Positions 33,945 through 46,550 of a stretch of DNA of 64,000 bases are shown in pieces. A model generated the notes under the pieces. It did no database searches, was not told the DNA's origin, and saw nothing but the letters and a program-made list of their open reading frames with translations. Position 1 is the stretch's first letter. Each line of letters starts with the position of its first letter. The stretch is from Liolophura sinensis (Eukaryota; Mollusca; Polyplacophora; Chitonida; Chitonidae), in the NCBI RefSeq assembly GCF_032854445.1, contig NC_088302.1:56088237-56152236 (forward strand), in the 5' to 3' direction. A program made the translations under genes and the position numbers.

Positions 33945-34106
33945 CTTGACAGTCAACGTCTATAGCCGGAATACCACGAAAGCCAGCATCACATTTACAA
34001 CTTCGTTTGAATTTTCTCCCTAGTCCATTAGTGTGGGAATTGACTGGACAGTTTACACACTTTCCGGTGCGTCTTCGGCCACGGTAATACGTGTTCCTAG
34101 GGCAAG
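33945..34106 (-). CDS. Exon 6: GCC2/GCC3 (ephrin-receptor-like) module 1
   Basis: A 162-bp phase 1-1 exon. The acceptor is tcctgcag|CTTGCCC and the donor is CAAG|GTAAAT. It begins SCPRNTYYRG, then CVNCPVNSHTN, then SCKCDAGFRG, and ends DCQ. The CP-x-NTYY, CxxCP-x-NS and CxCDxGF spacing matches the short ephrin-receptor-like (GCC2/GCC3) modules interspersed with EGF repeats in SVEP1/SCUBE-type proteins. It separates the first five EGF modules from the next six. Function beyond structural spacing is not evident. Confidence 0.9.
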
Positions 34107-34559
34107 CTGCAGGAAATACAGTGGAAAGCATTAACAAACTGGTACATGTAAGCGGAGGCCAATCTCTGGGGGTGCCACGCTGGTAAGCCATGTTTACGAT
34201 GCCACTTTTGTATGTAGCCAATGAAAATGACCGCAGATGTCATAATCTGGTCGATTATTAAGACAGAACAGGCAAACGTGCCGCACGAGCAGCTAAAGGA
34301 AACACGGAGAGAACGACTATCATCTGATCTACAAATCTGATATTATGTCTCTGCTGATCACCAACATCTAACTGCCACCGGACGATTTTGGTTCACTAGT
34401 GATAAGCATTGTTTGCTTTGGTTTATCATGGCTTTCAACAGTATCTCACGGCCCTGTCCCATTATGTGCCTATGTCCATGGTGTTCATAGTGCTGTCTTA
34501 GCGAAGCGTCATGAGGAAGGCCTTATATTACTCAGTCACAGTACATTAGTAACAATACC

Positions 34560-35398
34560 GATATAGTGATGGTCCACTGGAGCACTATACCAAAGACACA
34601 CTACTCAGTCAATGTGTACTGGTAATAGGCCGGTACTAATGCCGATAAACAAGTAGCGCTAGCACACAGGAACGTCATCCTCAAGGCACCGCACATGACG
34701 CCCTAACCATTCACTGTATACTGGTAACATGCCAGTCCCAATGACGATAAAGTGGTGCCTCACATGAACGTCATATCAACGACACCGCACACCACACCTA
34801 CCCAGTCACTGTACCCTGGTGACAAGCCAGTCAAAATGCTGACATAGTGCTGCCTCACAGAAACGTTATACCGAAAACACCGCACATGACACCTACCCCG
34901 TCACCTTATATAGGTAACAGGTCGGTCCCAATGTCGATATACTACTGCCTCACAGAAACGTCATATCGAAAACACCGCACATGACACCTAATTTGTCACC
35001 TTATACTGGTAACAGGCCGGTCCCAATGCCGATACAGTGCTCCCTCACAGAAACGTCATATCGAAAACACAACACATGACACCTACCCAGTCACCTTATA
35101 CTGGTAACAGGTCGGTCCCAATGCCGATACAGTGCTCCCTCACAGAAACGTCATATCGAAAACACAACACATGACACCTACCCAGTCACCTTATACTGGT
35201 AACAGGTCGGTCCCAATGCCAATACACTGCTGCCTCACAGGAACGTCATACCAAAAACACCGCACATGACACCTACCTAGTCACCTAATACTTTTAACTG
35301 GCCGGTCCCAATGCCGATATAGTACTGCCTCACAAGAACGTCATATCGAAGACACCGCATAGGACACCTATCCAGTGACATTATAATGATAACAGGCC
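34560..35398. repeat. 95-bp minisatellite, about 8-9 copies
   Basis: The unit includes CTCACAGAAACGTCATATCG, AAAACACCGCACATGACACC, TACCCAGTCACCTTATACTG and GTAACAGGCCGGTCCCAATG. It aligns with the core of the 14.8-kb dispersed element. It lies in the intron between exons 5 and 6. Confidence 0.9.
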
Positions 35399-35439
35399 CT
35401 CGAGTACTAAAAAACAACAGTATTCCTGTATTTTTGAGC

Positions 35440-36085
35440 AAACTTGTAACCTATTGTTCATTCCTGTTTTTGCCACCAGATAGTAACCTTCTGTTCATTT
35501 CTGTCTTTGCCAGTAAACTAGTAACCTATTCTTCATTTCTATCTTTTCGAGTAAACTAGTAACCTATTGTTAATTCGTGTCTTAGTCAGTAGCTATTAAC
35601 CTATTGTTCATTCGTGTCTTTGCCAGCAAACATATAACCTATTGTTCATTCATGTCTTAGTCAGCAGCTAGTAACCTATTATTCATTCTTGTCTTTGCCA
35701 GCAAACTTATAACCTATTGTTAATTCCTGTCTTAGTCAGCAGCTAGTAACCTACTGTTTATCCTGTCTTCGTCAGCTGCTAGTAACCTATTATTCATTCT
35801 TGTCTTTGCCAGCAAACTTATAACCTATTGTTAATTCCTGTCTTAGTCAGCAGGTAGTAACCTACTGTTTATTCCTGTCTTAGTCAGCAGGTAGTAACCT
35901 ACTGTTTATTCCTGTCTTCGTCAGAAGCTAGTAACCTATTATTCATTCCTGTTTTTGCCAACAAACTTACAACCTATTGTTAATTCCTGTCTTAGTCAGC
36001 AGGTAGTAACCTATTGTTAATTCCTGTCTTAGTCAGCAGGTAGTAACCTACTGTTCATTCCTGTCTTCCTGTTCCTGTAAAGTCA
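35440..36085. repeat. 37-bp minisatellite, about 17 copies
   Basis: The unit includes TAGTAACCTATTGTTCATTC and CTGTCTTAGTCAGCAG. Two alternating versions (CAGCAG and CCAGCAAACTTA) form longer repeated blocks. It adjoins the 95-bp array. Confidence 0.93.
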
Positions 36086-36144
36086 GCAGTCTAAGCTAGT
36101 TGGAGTGAAAATAGATTCCTGTATATAATGACGGGATTACTTAC

Positions 36145-36270
36145 ATTTGCAAGACTTTCCATCTTGACTTACAATATAACCTCGTTTTAAACATACACAG
36201 CGGAATGAGCCAATCCTGTTCAAGCATCGGTCTTGACAACCACCATTGTTTTCCAGGCACTCATTGACAT
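36145..36270 (-). CDS. Exon 5: calcium-binding EGF module
   Basis: A 126-bp phase 1-1 exon. The acceptor is tctctttcag|ATGTCAATGAG. The donor AAAT|GTAAGT leaves a T rather than the usual G at the split codon. That T joins the next exon's CT to give Ser, so the junction reads SCK-SCPRN. The module begins DVNEC and contains CLNRIGSFRCVC, a complete cbEGF signature. A truncated SINE starts about 17 bp upstream of the acceptor. Confidence 0.92.
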
Positions 36271-36286
36271 CTGAAAGAGACAATTT

Positions 36287-36440
36287 ATTTATTTGATTGG
36301 TGCCGTACTCAAGAATATTTCACTTATACGACGGCGGCCAGCATTATGGTGGGTGGAAACCGGGCAGAGCCCGGGGGAAACCCACGACCATCCGCAGGTT
36401 GCTGTCAGACCTTCCCACTTACAGCCGGAGAGGAAGCCAG
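36287..36440 (-). mobile_element. SINE, 5'-truncated copy
   Basis: The body and A-rich tail of the same SINE family as at 33.2 kb (AAATATTCTTGAGTACGGC on the minus strand), lacking the tRNA head. It ends at about GGAAGCCAG. It is inserted within about 20 bp of the exon 5 acceptor. Confidence 0.75.
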
Positions 36441-36777
36441 GAAAGAGATATTAGCAATACGTTAGACAATCCAGCGCTTACGCTACTTATTTTTGAACAG
36501 CGCTTTTTTTTGTAGAAAATTGGTACGACCAGGGGTTTTTTTTACCTACGGCTACGAATGATGCTAAGAGACCCGCGGAACAGTGAAAATGGTTATCTGA
36601 AGGCAAGATGGCATTTCGGTCCCAAAAGTGCCTTCTTATTCGTATTTTTTAAAAGGTTTTCTCCGAACCAGAGTAAAAACAAAGTTCTAATAAATATATA
36701 TTTAGTTCTAAATAAAACGTTTTACAATTCCGTTAAGGAGTGATTTACACGTCAACGCCATACCCAAACCTATTTCA

Positions 36778-39700
36778 GGTAAATATGGATGGTCAGCTTT
36801 ATGAGGAGATGACAGCAGGTAAATATGGATGGTCAGGTTTATGAGGAGATGGCAGCAGGTAAATATGGATGGTTAGGTTTATGAGGAGATGGCAGCAGGT
36901 AAATATGGATGGCCAGGTTTATGCGGAGATGACAGTAGGTAAATATGGATGGTCAGGTTTATGAGGAGATGACAGCAGGTAAATATGGATGGTCAGCTTT
37001 ATGAGGAGATGGCAGCAGGTAAATATGGATGGTCAGGTTTATGAGGAGATGACAGCAGGTAAATATGGATGGTCAGGTTTATAAGGAGATGACAGCAGGT
37101 AAATATGGATGGTCAGGTTTACGATGAGATGACAGTAGGTAAATATGGATGGACAGGTTTATGAGGAGATGACAGCAGGTAAATATGGATGGTTAGGTTT
37201 ATGAGGAGATGACAGCAGGTAAATATGGATGGTCAGGTTTATAAGGAGATGACAGCAGGTAAATATGGATGGTCAGCTTTATGAGGAGATGACAGCAGGT
37301 CAATATGGATAGTCAGGTTTATGAGGAGATGACAGTAGGTAAATATGGATGGTCAGCTTTACAATGAGATGACAGCAGGTAAATATGGATGGTCAGGTTT
37401 ATGAGGAGATGACAGCAGGTAAATATGGATGGTCAGGTTTATAGGAGATGACAACAGGTAAATATGGATGGTCAGCTTTATAGGAGATGACAGTAGGTAA
37501 ATATGGATGGTCAGGTTTATGAGGAGATGACAGCAGGTAAATATGGATGGACAGGTTTATGAGGAGATGACAGCAGGTAAATATGGATGGTTAGGTTTAT
37601 GAGGAGATGACAGCAGGTAAATATGGATGGTCAGGTTTATAAGGAGATGACAGTAGGTAAATATGGATGGTCAGCTTTATGAGGAGATGACAGCAGGTCA
37701 ATATGGATAGTCAGGTTTATGAGGAGATGACAGTAGGTAAATATGGATGGTCAGCTTTACGATGAGATGACAGCAGGTAAATATGGATAGTCAGGTTTAT
37801 GAGGAGATGACAGTAGGTAAATATGGATGGTCAGGTTTATGAGGAGATGACAGCAGGTAAATATGGATGGTCAGGTTTATAGGAGATGACAACAGGTAAA
37901 TATGGATGGTCAGGTTGATAGGAGATGACAGTAGGTCAATATGGATGGTCAGGTTTATGAGGAGATGACAGCAGGTAAATATGGATGGTTAGGTTTATGA
38001 GGAGATGACAGTAGGTAAATATGGATGGTCAGGTTTATGAGGAGATGACAGTAGGTAAATATGGATGGTCAGCTTTATGAGGAGATCACAGTAGGTAAAT
38101 ATGGATGGTCAGCTTTATGAGGAGATGGCAGCAGGTAAATACGGATGGTCAGCTTTATGAGGAGATGGCAGCAGGTCAGTATGGATGGTCAGGTTTATGA
38201 GGAGATGACAGCAGGTAAATATGGATGGTCAGGTTTATGAGGAGATGACAGCAGGTAAATATGGATGGTCAGGTTTATGCGGAGATGACAGCAGGTAAAT
38301 ATGGATAGTCAGGTTTATGAGGAGATGACAGCAGGTCAATATGGATGGTCAGGTTTATGAGGAGATGACAACAGGTCAATATGGATGGTCAGGTTTATGA
38401 GGAGATGGCAGCAGGTAAATATGGATGGTCAGGTTTATGAGGAGATGACAGCAGGTCAATATGGATGGTCAGGTTTATGAGGAGATGGCAGCAGGTAAAT
38501 ATGGATGGTCAGGTTTATGAGGAGATGACAGCAGGTAAATATGGATGGTCAGCTTTATGAGGAGATGGCAGCAGGTAAATATGGATGGTTAGGTTTATGA
38601 GGAGATGACAGCAGGTAAATATGGATGGTCAGGTTTATGAGGAGATGGCAGCAGGTAAATATGGATGGTCAGGTTTATGAGGAGATGGCAGCAGGTCAAT
38701 ATGGATAGTCAGGTTTATGAGGAGATGACAGTAGGTAAATATGGATGGTCAGCTTTACGATGAGATGACAGCAGGTAAATATGGATGGTCAGGTTTATGA
38801 GGAGATGACAGCAGGTAAATATGGATGGTCAGGTTTATAGGAGATGACAACAGGTAAATATGGATGGTCAGGTTGATAGGAGATGACAGTAGGTAAATAT
38901 GGATGGTCAGGTTTATGAGGAGATGACAGCAGGTAAATATGGATGGTTAGGTTTATGAGGAGATGACAGTAGGTAAATATGGATGGTTAGGTTTATGAGG
39001 AGATGACAGCAGGTAAATATGGATGGTCAGCTTTATGAGGAGATGACAGTAGGTAAATATGGATGGTCAGCTTTATGAGGAGATGGCAGAAGGTAAATAT
39101 GGATGGTCAGCTTTATGAGGAGATGGCAGCAGGTCAATATGGATGGTCAGGTTTATGAGGAGATGACAGCAGGTAAATATGGATGGTCAGGTTTATGAGG
39201 AGATGACAGCAGGTAAATATGGATGGTCAGGTTTATGAGGAGATGACAGCAGGTCAATATGGATGGTCAGGTTTATGAGGAGATGGCAGCAGGTAAATAT
39301 GGATGGTCAGGTTTATAGGAGATGACAGTAGGTCAATATGGATGGTCAGGTTTATGAGGAGATGACAGCAGGTAAATATGGATGGTCAGGTTTATGAGGA
39401 GATGGCAGCAGGTAAATATGGATGGTCAGGTTTATGAGGAGATGGCAGCAGGTAAATATGGATGGTTAGGTTTATGAGATGACAGTAGGTAAATATGGAT
39501 GGTCAGGTTTATAGGAGATGACAGCAGGTAAATATGGATGGTCAGCTTTATGAGGAGATGACAGCAGGTAAATATGGATGGTCAGGTTTATGAGGAAATG
39601 ACAGCAGGTAAATATGGATGGTTAGGTTTGTAGGAGATGACAGCAGGTAAATATGGATGGTCAGGTTTATGAGGAGATGACAGCAGGTAAATATGGATGG

Positions 39701-42452
39701 TCAGGTTTATGAGGAGATGACAGCAGGTAAATATGGATGGTCAGGTTTATGAGGAGATGACAGCAGGTAAATATGGATGGTCAGGTTTACGATGAGATGA
39801 CAGCAGGTAAATATGGATGGTCAGGTTTATAGGAGATGACAGCAGGTAAATATGGATGGTCAGGTTTATGAGGAGATGACAGCAGGTAAATATGGATGGT
39901 CAGCTTTACGATGAGATGACAGCAGGTAAATATGGATGGTCAGCTTTATGCGGAGATGACAACAGGCAAATATGGATGGTTAGGTTTATGAGGAGATGAC
40001 AGCAGGTAAATATGGATGGTCAGGTTTATGAGGAGATGGCAGCAGGTAAATATGGATGGTCAGGTTTATGCGGAGATGACAGCAGGTAAATATGGATGGT
40101 TAGGTTTATGAGGAGATGACAGCAGGTAAATATGGATGGTCAGGTTTATGCGGAGATGACAGCAGGTAAATATGGATGGTTAGGTTTATAAGGAGATGAC
40201 AGTAGGTAAATATGGATGGTCAGGTTTATAGGAGATGACAGCAGGTCAGTATGGATGGTCAGGTTTATAGGAGATGACAGTAGGTAAATATGGATGGTCA
40301 GGTTTATGAGGAGATGACAGCAGGTAAATATGGATGGCCAGGTTTATGAGGAGATGACAGTAGGTAAATATGGATGGTCAGGTTTATGAGGAGATGACAG
40401 TAGGTAAATATGGATGGACAGGTTTATGCGGAGATGACAGCAGGTAAATATGGATGGTTAGGTTTATAAGGAGATGACAGTAGGTAAATATGGATGGTCA
40501 GGTTTATGCGGAGATGACAGCAGGTAAATATGGATGGTTAGGTTTATAAGGAGATGACAGTAGGTAAATATGGATGGTCAGGTTTATGAGGAGATGACAG
40601 CAGGTCAATATGGATGGTCAGGTTTATGAGATGACAGTAGGTAAATATGGATGGTCAGGTTTATGAGGAGATGACAGCAGGTAAATATGGATGGTCAGGT
40701 TTATGAGGAGATGACAGTAGGTAAATATGGATGGTCAGGTTTATGAGGAGATGACAGTAGGTAAATATGGATGGTCAGGTTTATGCGGAGATGACAGCAG
40801 GTAAATATGGATGGTTAGGTTTATAAGGAGATGACAGTAGGTAAATATGGATGGTCAGGTTTATGAGGAGATGACAGCAGGTAAATATGGATGGTCAGGT
40901 TTATGAGGAGATGACAGTAGGTAAATATGGATGGTCAGGTTTATGAGGAGATGACAGCAGGTAAATATGGATGGTCAGGTTTATGAGGAGATGACAGTAG
41001 GTAAATATGGATGGTCAGGTTTATGAGGAGATGACAGCAGGTAAATATGGATGGACAGGTTTATGAGGAGATGACAGTAGGTAAATATGGATGGTCAGGT
41101 TTATGAGGAGATGACAACAGGTAAACATGGATGGTCAGGTTTATGAGGAGATGACAGCAGGTAAATATGGATGGTCAGGTTTATGAGGAGATGACAGTAG
41201 GTAAATATGGATGGTCAGGTTTATAGGAGATGACAGCAGGTAAATATGGATGGTCAGGTTTATGAGGAGATGACAGTAGGTAAATATGGATGGATGGTCA
41301 GGTTTATGAGGAGATGACAGTAGGTAAATATGGATGGTCAGGTTTATGAGGAGATGACAGTAGGCAAATATGGATGGTCAGGTTTATGAGGAGATGACAG
41401 CAGGTAAATATGGATGGTCAGGTTTATGAGGAGATGACAGTAGGCAAATATGGATGGTCAGGTTTATGAGGAGATGACAGTAGGCAAATATGGATGGTCA
41501 GGTTTATGAGGAGATGGCAGCAGGTAAATATGGATGGTCAGGTTTATGAGGAGATGACAGCAGGTAAATATGGATGGACAGGTTTATAGGAGATGACAGC
41601 AGGTCAATATGGATAGATGGTCAGGTTTATGAGGAGATGACAGTAGGTAAATATGGATGGTCAGCTTTATGAGGAGATGGCAGCAGGTAAATATGGATGG
41701 TCAGGTTTATGAGGAGATGACAGCAGGTAAATATGGATGGTCAGGTTTATGAGGAGATGACAGCAGGTAAATATGGATGGACAGGTTTATGAGGAGATGA
41801 CAGTAGGTAAATATGGATGGTCAGGTTTATGAGGAGATGACAGCAGGTCAATATGGATGGTCAGGTTTATGAGGAGATGACAGTAGGTAAATATGGATGG
41901 TTAGGTTTATGAGGAGATGACAGCAGGTAAATATGGATGGACAGGTTAATGAGGAGATGACAGTAGGTAAATATGGATGGTCAGGTTTATGAGGAGATGA
42001 CAGCAGGTAAATATGGATGGTCAGGTTTATGAGGAGATGACAGCAGGTAAATATGGATGGTCAGGTTTATGAGGAGATAGCAGCAGGTAAATATGGATGG
42101 TTAGGTTTATGAGGAGATGACAGTAGGTAAATATGGATGGATGGTCAGGTTTATGAGGAGATGACAGTAGGTAAATATGGATGGTCAGGTTTATGAGGAG
42201 ATGACAGCAGGTAAATATGGATGGTCAGGTTTATAGGAGATGACAGCAGGTCAATATGGATGGATGGTCAGGTTTATGAGGAGATGACAGTAGGTAAATA
42301 TGGATGGTCAGGTTTATGAGGAGATGGCAGCAGGTAAATATGGATGGTCAGGTTTATGAGGAGATGACAGCAGGTCAATATGGATGGTCAGGTTTATAGG
42401 AGATGACATCAGGTCAATATGGATGGTCAGGTCTTTGAGGAGATGACAGCAG
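36778..42452. repeat. 40-bp minisatellite, about 142 copies, 5.7 kb
   Basis: The unit includes GGTAAATATGGATGGTCAGG and TTTATGAGGAGATGACAGCA. It is the largest array in the window and nearly the whole intron between exons 4 and 5. Variants (AGCTTTA, GGTCAATA, CAGTA, 2-4 bp deletions, GATG duplications) recur in repeated blocks, showing amplification of multi-unit segments. The plus strand of each unit carries CAG|GTAAAT, a 5' splice-site consensus antisense to the gene. Confidence 0.97.
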
Positions 42453-42514
42453 GTATAATATGAAGGTATTCACCGCACAACGTCACATACAGAACAAACC
42501 TCCTATCCACAAGT

Positions 42515-42590
42515 AGAGCAGAGGACAAGATTCGAACTCACGACATTATATTACAAGAGCTTATAATCCCTAGGAAGGCGTCTTAGGTTT
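42515..42590 (-). other. tRNA-like (SINE-derived) segment
   Basis: The minus strand contains GTGAGTTCGAATCTTGTCC, a canonical B-box. About 35 bp upstream, a degenerate A-box-like TTAGGGATTATAAGCTC is visible. It lies between the 40-bp array and exon 4, so it is intronic. It is unlikely to be a functional tRNA. Confidence 0.35.
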
Positions 42591-42646
42591 CTAAACTGCA
42601 AACGGCCAAGGGTTGAGATGTGGAAACTTTCTGTAGTAGCATTTAC

Positions 42647-42769
42647 CAAAGCATGACGTCTTGTTTTGATGAAGCTGAAATCCAGGCCGACATGCGCAAT
42701 GGTGACTTCCCGGAGTGTTTACACAAACTTGTCGACAACCTCCGTTGTTTTTCGCGCATTCGTTGTCAT
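42647..42769 (-). CDS. Exon 4: EGF module
   Basis: A 123-bp phase 1-1 exon. The acceptor is tctctttacag|ATGACAACG and the donor is TTTG|GTAAAT. It starts DDNEC and contains [12 protein letters not shown]. Six cysteines are present, but His replaces the usual Phe/Tyr of the cbEGF signature. An N-glycosylation sequon, NKT, precedes the last cysteine. The exon sits between the two largest intronic arrays in the window, the 24-bp and 40-bp repeats. Confidence 0.92.
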
Positions 42770-43030
42770 CTGTAAAGAGAGAGAAACCGGGCCCCAAAGA
42801 GACAATCACAAACTAACTGAGATTATCTGATTAGTCAAATCAGCTTGTATGGTCGCCGGTGATACATCCAACCATGGGTAAGTTTTTCCCTTCAGGTTCC
42901 ATAACCTACGATTTGTATTATGGCTTTCAGAAATATGTTACAGTTTAGAGGACAGGTTTAATAACAAAATTATTTTTTGCATTATTGAATGAACGGTGAT
43001 TCGTAATTTATCAAAGGCAAAGGAATAAGG

Positions 43031-44948
43031 GTACATTCGGGTATGGGTATGGTAAGGTCGGTATATTCGGGTATGGTAGGGTCGGTATATTCGGGTATGG
43101 TAGGGTCGGTATATTCGGGTATGGTAGGGTTCCTATATTCGGGTATGGTAGGGTTCCTATATTCGTTTATGGTAGGGTCCCTATATTCGGGTATGGTAGG
43201 GTCCCTATATTCGGGTATGGTAAGGTCCCTATATTCGGGTATGGTAGGGCCCCTATATTCGGGTATGGTAAGGTCCCCATATTCGGGTATGGTAGGGTCC
43301 CTATATTCCGGTATGGTAGGGTCCCTATATTCGGCTATGGTTGGGTCCCTATATTCGGGTATGGTAGGGCCCCTATATTCGGGTATGGTAAGGTCCCCAT
43401 ATTCCGGTATGGTAGGGTCCCTATATTCCGGTATGGTAGGGTCCCTATATTCGGGTATGGTTGGGTCCCTATATTCGGGTATGGTATGGTAGGGTCCCTA
43501 TATTCGGGTATGGTAGGGTCGCTTTATTCGGGTATGGTCCCTATATTCTGGTATGGTTGGGTCCCTATATTCGGGTATGGTTGGGTCCCTTTATTCGGGT
43601 ATGGTAGGGTCCCTATATTCGGGTATGGTTGGGTCCCTATATTCGGGTATGGTTGGGTCCCTATATTCGGGTATGGTAGGGTCCCTTTATTCGGGTATGG
43701 TAGGGTCCCTATATTCGGGTATGGTATGGTAGGGTCCCTATATTCGGGTATGGTAGGGTCCCTATATTCGGGTATGGTAAGGTCCCCATATTCGGGTATG
43801 GTAGGGTCCCTATATTCCGGTATGGTAGGGTCCCTATATTCGGGTATGGTTGGGTCCCTATATTCGGGTATGGTAGGGTCCCTATATTCGGGTATGGTAA
43901 GGTCCCCATATTCGGGTATGGTAGGGTCCCTATATTCCGGTATGGTAGGGTCCCTATATTCGGGTATGGTTGGGTCCCTATATTCGGGTATGGTAGGGTC
44001 CCTATATTCGGGTATGGTAGGGCCCCTATATTCGGGTATGGTAAGGTCCCCATATTCGGGTATGGTAGGGTCCCTATATTCCGGTATGGTAGGGTCCCTA
44101 TATTCGGGTATGGTTGGGTCCCTATATTCGGGTATGGTAGGGTCCCTATATTCGGGTATGGTATGGTAGGGTCCCTATATTCGGGTATGGTAGGGTCCCT
44201 ATATTCGGGTATGGTAAGGTCCCCATATTCGGGTATGGTAGGGTCCCTATATTCCGGTATGGTAGGGTCCCTATATTCGGGTATGGTTGGGTCCCTATAT
44301 TCGGGTATGGTAGGGTCCCTATATTCGGGTATGGTAGGGTCCCTATATTCCGGTATGGTAGGGTCCCTATATTCGGGTATGGTTGGGTCCCTATATTCGG
44401 GTATGGTAGGGTCCCTATATTCGGGTATGGTAGGGTCGCTTTATTCGGGTATGGTCCCTATATTCGGGTATGGTTGGGTCCCTATATTCGGGTATGGTAG
44501 GGTCCCTATATTCTGGTATGGTTAGGTCCCTATATTCGGGTATGGTTGGGTCCCTATATTCGGGTATGGTAGGGTCCCTTTATTCGGGTATGGTAGGGTC
44601 CCTATATTCGGGTATGGTATGGTAGGGTCCCTATATTCGGGTATGGTAGGGTCCCTATATTCGTGTATGGTAAGGTCCCCATATTCGGATACGGTAGGGT
44701 CCCTATATTCGGGTATGGTAGGGTCCCTATATTCGTGTATGGTATGGTAGGGTCCCTATATTCGTGCATGGTATGGTAGGGTCCCTATATTCGGGTATGG
44801 TAGGGTCCCTATATTCGTGTATGGTAAGGTCCCTATATTCGGATACGGTAGGGTCCCTATATTCGGGTATGGTAGGGTCCCTATATTCGGGTGTAGTAGA
44901 GTTCCTATATTCGTGTATGGTTGGGTCCCTATATTTTGGTATGGTAGA
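43031..44948. repeat. 24-bp minisatellite, about 80 copies
   Basis: The unit is GGTATGGTAGGGTCCCTATA plus TTCG. It fills the intron between exons 3 and 4. Blocks of about 130-170 bp with the same variant order (AAGGTCCCCAT, TTCCGG, GGTTGGG) recur. The 24-bp period gives open frames of up to 227 residues encoding an eight-residue repeat, not considered a gene. Confidence 0.96.
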
Positions 44949-45156
44949 GTTCACACGAACCCTATAAGGACCAGATTCTTTGATATTAGCTAAAGTTGCT
45001 ACAGTCTTTTTCAGATCATATTTGAAGTATTGCGACGAATTATACACACAGATTGCAAACAGTATTTGGTCCTGCATGTGCCTCAAGACATAAACATCTG
45101 TGGTTTCCTATGGATCTATTTACCAAGTTAGAAAGTGGACATGTTATAGGTGTTAC

Positions 45157-45285
45157 CTTCACAGTGGGCTTTGTCAGGTGTGACGGTGAATCCTTTAGCA
45201 CATTCACACACGTACGAGCCGATTGTATTGAAACAGTAGCCGTCAGCATTACAGATATCCTTATATCGCTGGCACTCATCGATAT
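45157..45285 (-). CDS. Exon 3: calcium-binding EGF module
   Basis: A 129-bp phase 1-1 exon, the longest EGF exon here. The acceptor is ccccag|ATATCGATGAGTG and the donor is GAAG|GTAACA. The translation starts DIDECQRYKDIC and has CFNTIGSYVCEC, a full cbEGF signature. The spacing between the second and third cysteines is two residues longer than in its neighbours, as in many fibrillin-type modules. Downstream in the transcript lies a 2.4-kb intron filled by a 24-bp minisatellite. Confidence 0.93.
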
Positions 45286-45403
45286 CTGGGGAAGAAATGC
45301 ACAGCTACAAAATCTCCTAAAATGGTTCAGATGTTTTCTAAATTTGTAACTTTGTCAAACGTATATGTGTGGTCTTTTTTAAATGACGGAAGACGGATTT
45401 TAC

Positions 45404-45529
45404 CTTCACACTGAGTTTTGCTCTTGGCCATCTTAAAGCCGGCCTTTTCACAGCGACAATTGTAGGAACCTCTGGTGTTCACACAGACGTCATCACAGCC
45501 TCCATTAGCTTCCAGGCATTCGTCCACAT
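45404..45529 (-). CDS. Exon 2: calcium-binding EGF module
   Basis: A 126-bp phase 1-1 exon with acceptor tatag|ATGTGGACGAATG and donor GAAG|GTAAAA. It begins DVDEC and contains [12 protein letters not shown], a complete cbEGF hydroxylation/calcium signature with six cysteines. It lies only 118 bp from exon 3, the shortest intron seen and one free of tandem repeats. The tight spacing and similar length suggest that exons 2 and 3 are a fairly local duplication pair. Confidence 0.92.
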
Positions 45530-45649
45530 CTATAAAATGGTGATATGGAAATTTGGAGTACTTTATATTAAAGGTAGGTTAACATTTCTAAGCTAAGTTC
45601 CAATGGCACGATATCGGGGTTAACTACCCATTCGTATTTCAAGCCCGAC

Positions 45650-46550
45650 CAAATTCGGGACAAGCGAGGAAATAGCAAGATTGACAAGCCCGACCTAACT
45701 CTGGGAATGCCAGGAAGTAAGAAGATCGACAAGCCCGTCTCAACCGTGGAAAGGCGAGGAAGTACCATGACTGACAAGCCCGATAAACCACAGAGTAGCA
45801 AGATTGATGAAATCTACCCAACTTTGGGCAGGCGTGCAAGTAGCAAGACAGGCAAACCCGACCCATCTCTGGACGGCAGAGGAAGTAGCAATATTGACAA
45901 ACACGACCCAATTCTTGACAGGTAAGGAAGCCGCAATACGGACAATCCAGATCTTAACTTGGACCAGTGAGGCAGTACCTAGATTGATAAACCCAGCCTA
46001 GCTCTGGACGGCAGAGGAAGTAGCAATATTGACAAACACGACCCAATTCTTGACAAGTAAGGAAGCCGCAATACTGACAATCTAGATCCTAACTTGGACC
46101 AGTGAGGCAGTACCTAGATTGGCAGTACCCAGCCCATCTCTGGACGGCAGAGGAAGTAGCAATATTGACAAACACGACCCAATTCTTGACAAGTACGGAA
46201 GCCGCAATACTGACAACCCAGATTCTAACTTCGACCAGTGAGGCATTACCTAGATTGATAAACCCAGCCTAGCTCTGGACGGCAGAGGAAGTAGCAATAT
46301 TGACAAACACGACCCAATTCTTGACAAGTAAGGAAGCCGCAATACTGACAACCCAGGTCTAAACTTGGACCAGTGAGGCAGTACCTAGATTGGCAGTACC
46401 CAGCCCATCTCTGGACGGCAGAGGAAGTAGCAATATTGACAAACACGACCCAATTCTTGACAAATAAGGAAGCCGCAATACTGACAACCCAGGTGTTAAC
46501 TTCGACCAGTGAGGCAGTACCTAGATTGGCAGTACCCAGCCAAGCTCTGG
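45650..46550. repeat. 45-bp repeat organised in 136-bp higher-order units
   Basis: Basic units share GGAAGTAGCAATATTGACAA-like sequence. From 45.87 kb three different 45-bp units alternate as a 136-bp block (GGCAGAGGAAGTAGC, AAGGAAGCCGCAATAC, GTGAGGCAGTACCTAG) repeated about 5 times. It lies in the intron between exons 1 and 2. Confidence 0.93.

Noticed and set aside
43031-44525. Plus-strand open frames encoding MVGSLYSG repeats.
   Set aside because: A product of the 24-bp intronic array. Both strands are open, and the host intron is defined by exons 3 and 4.
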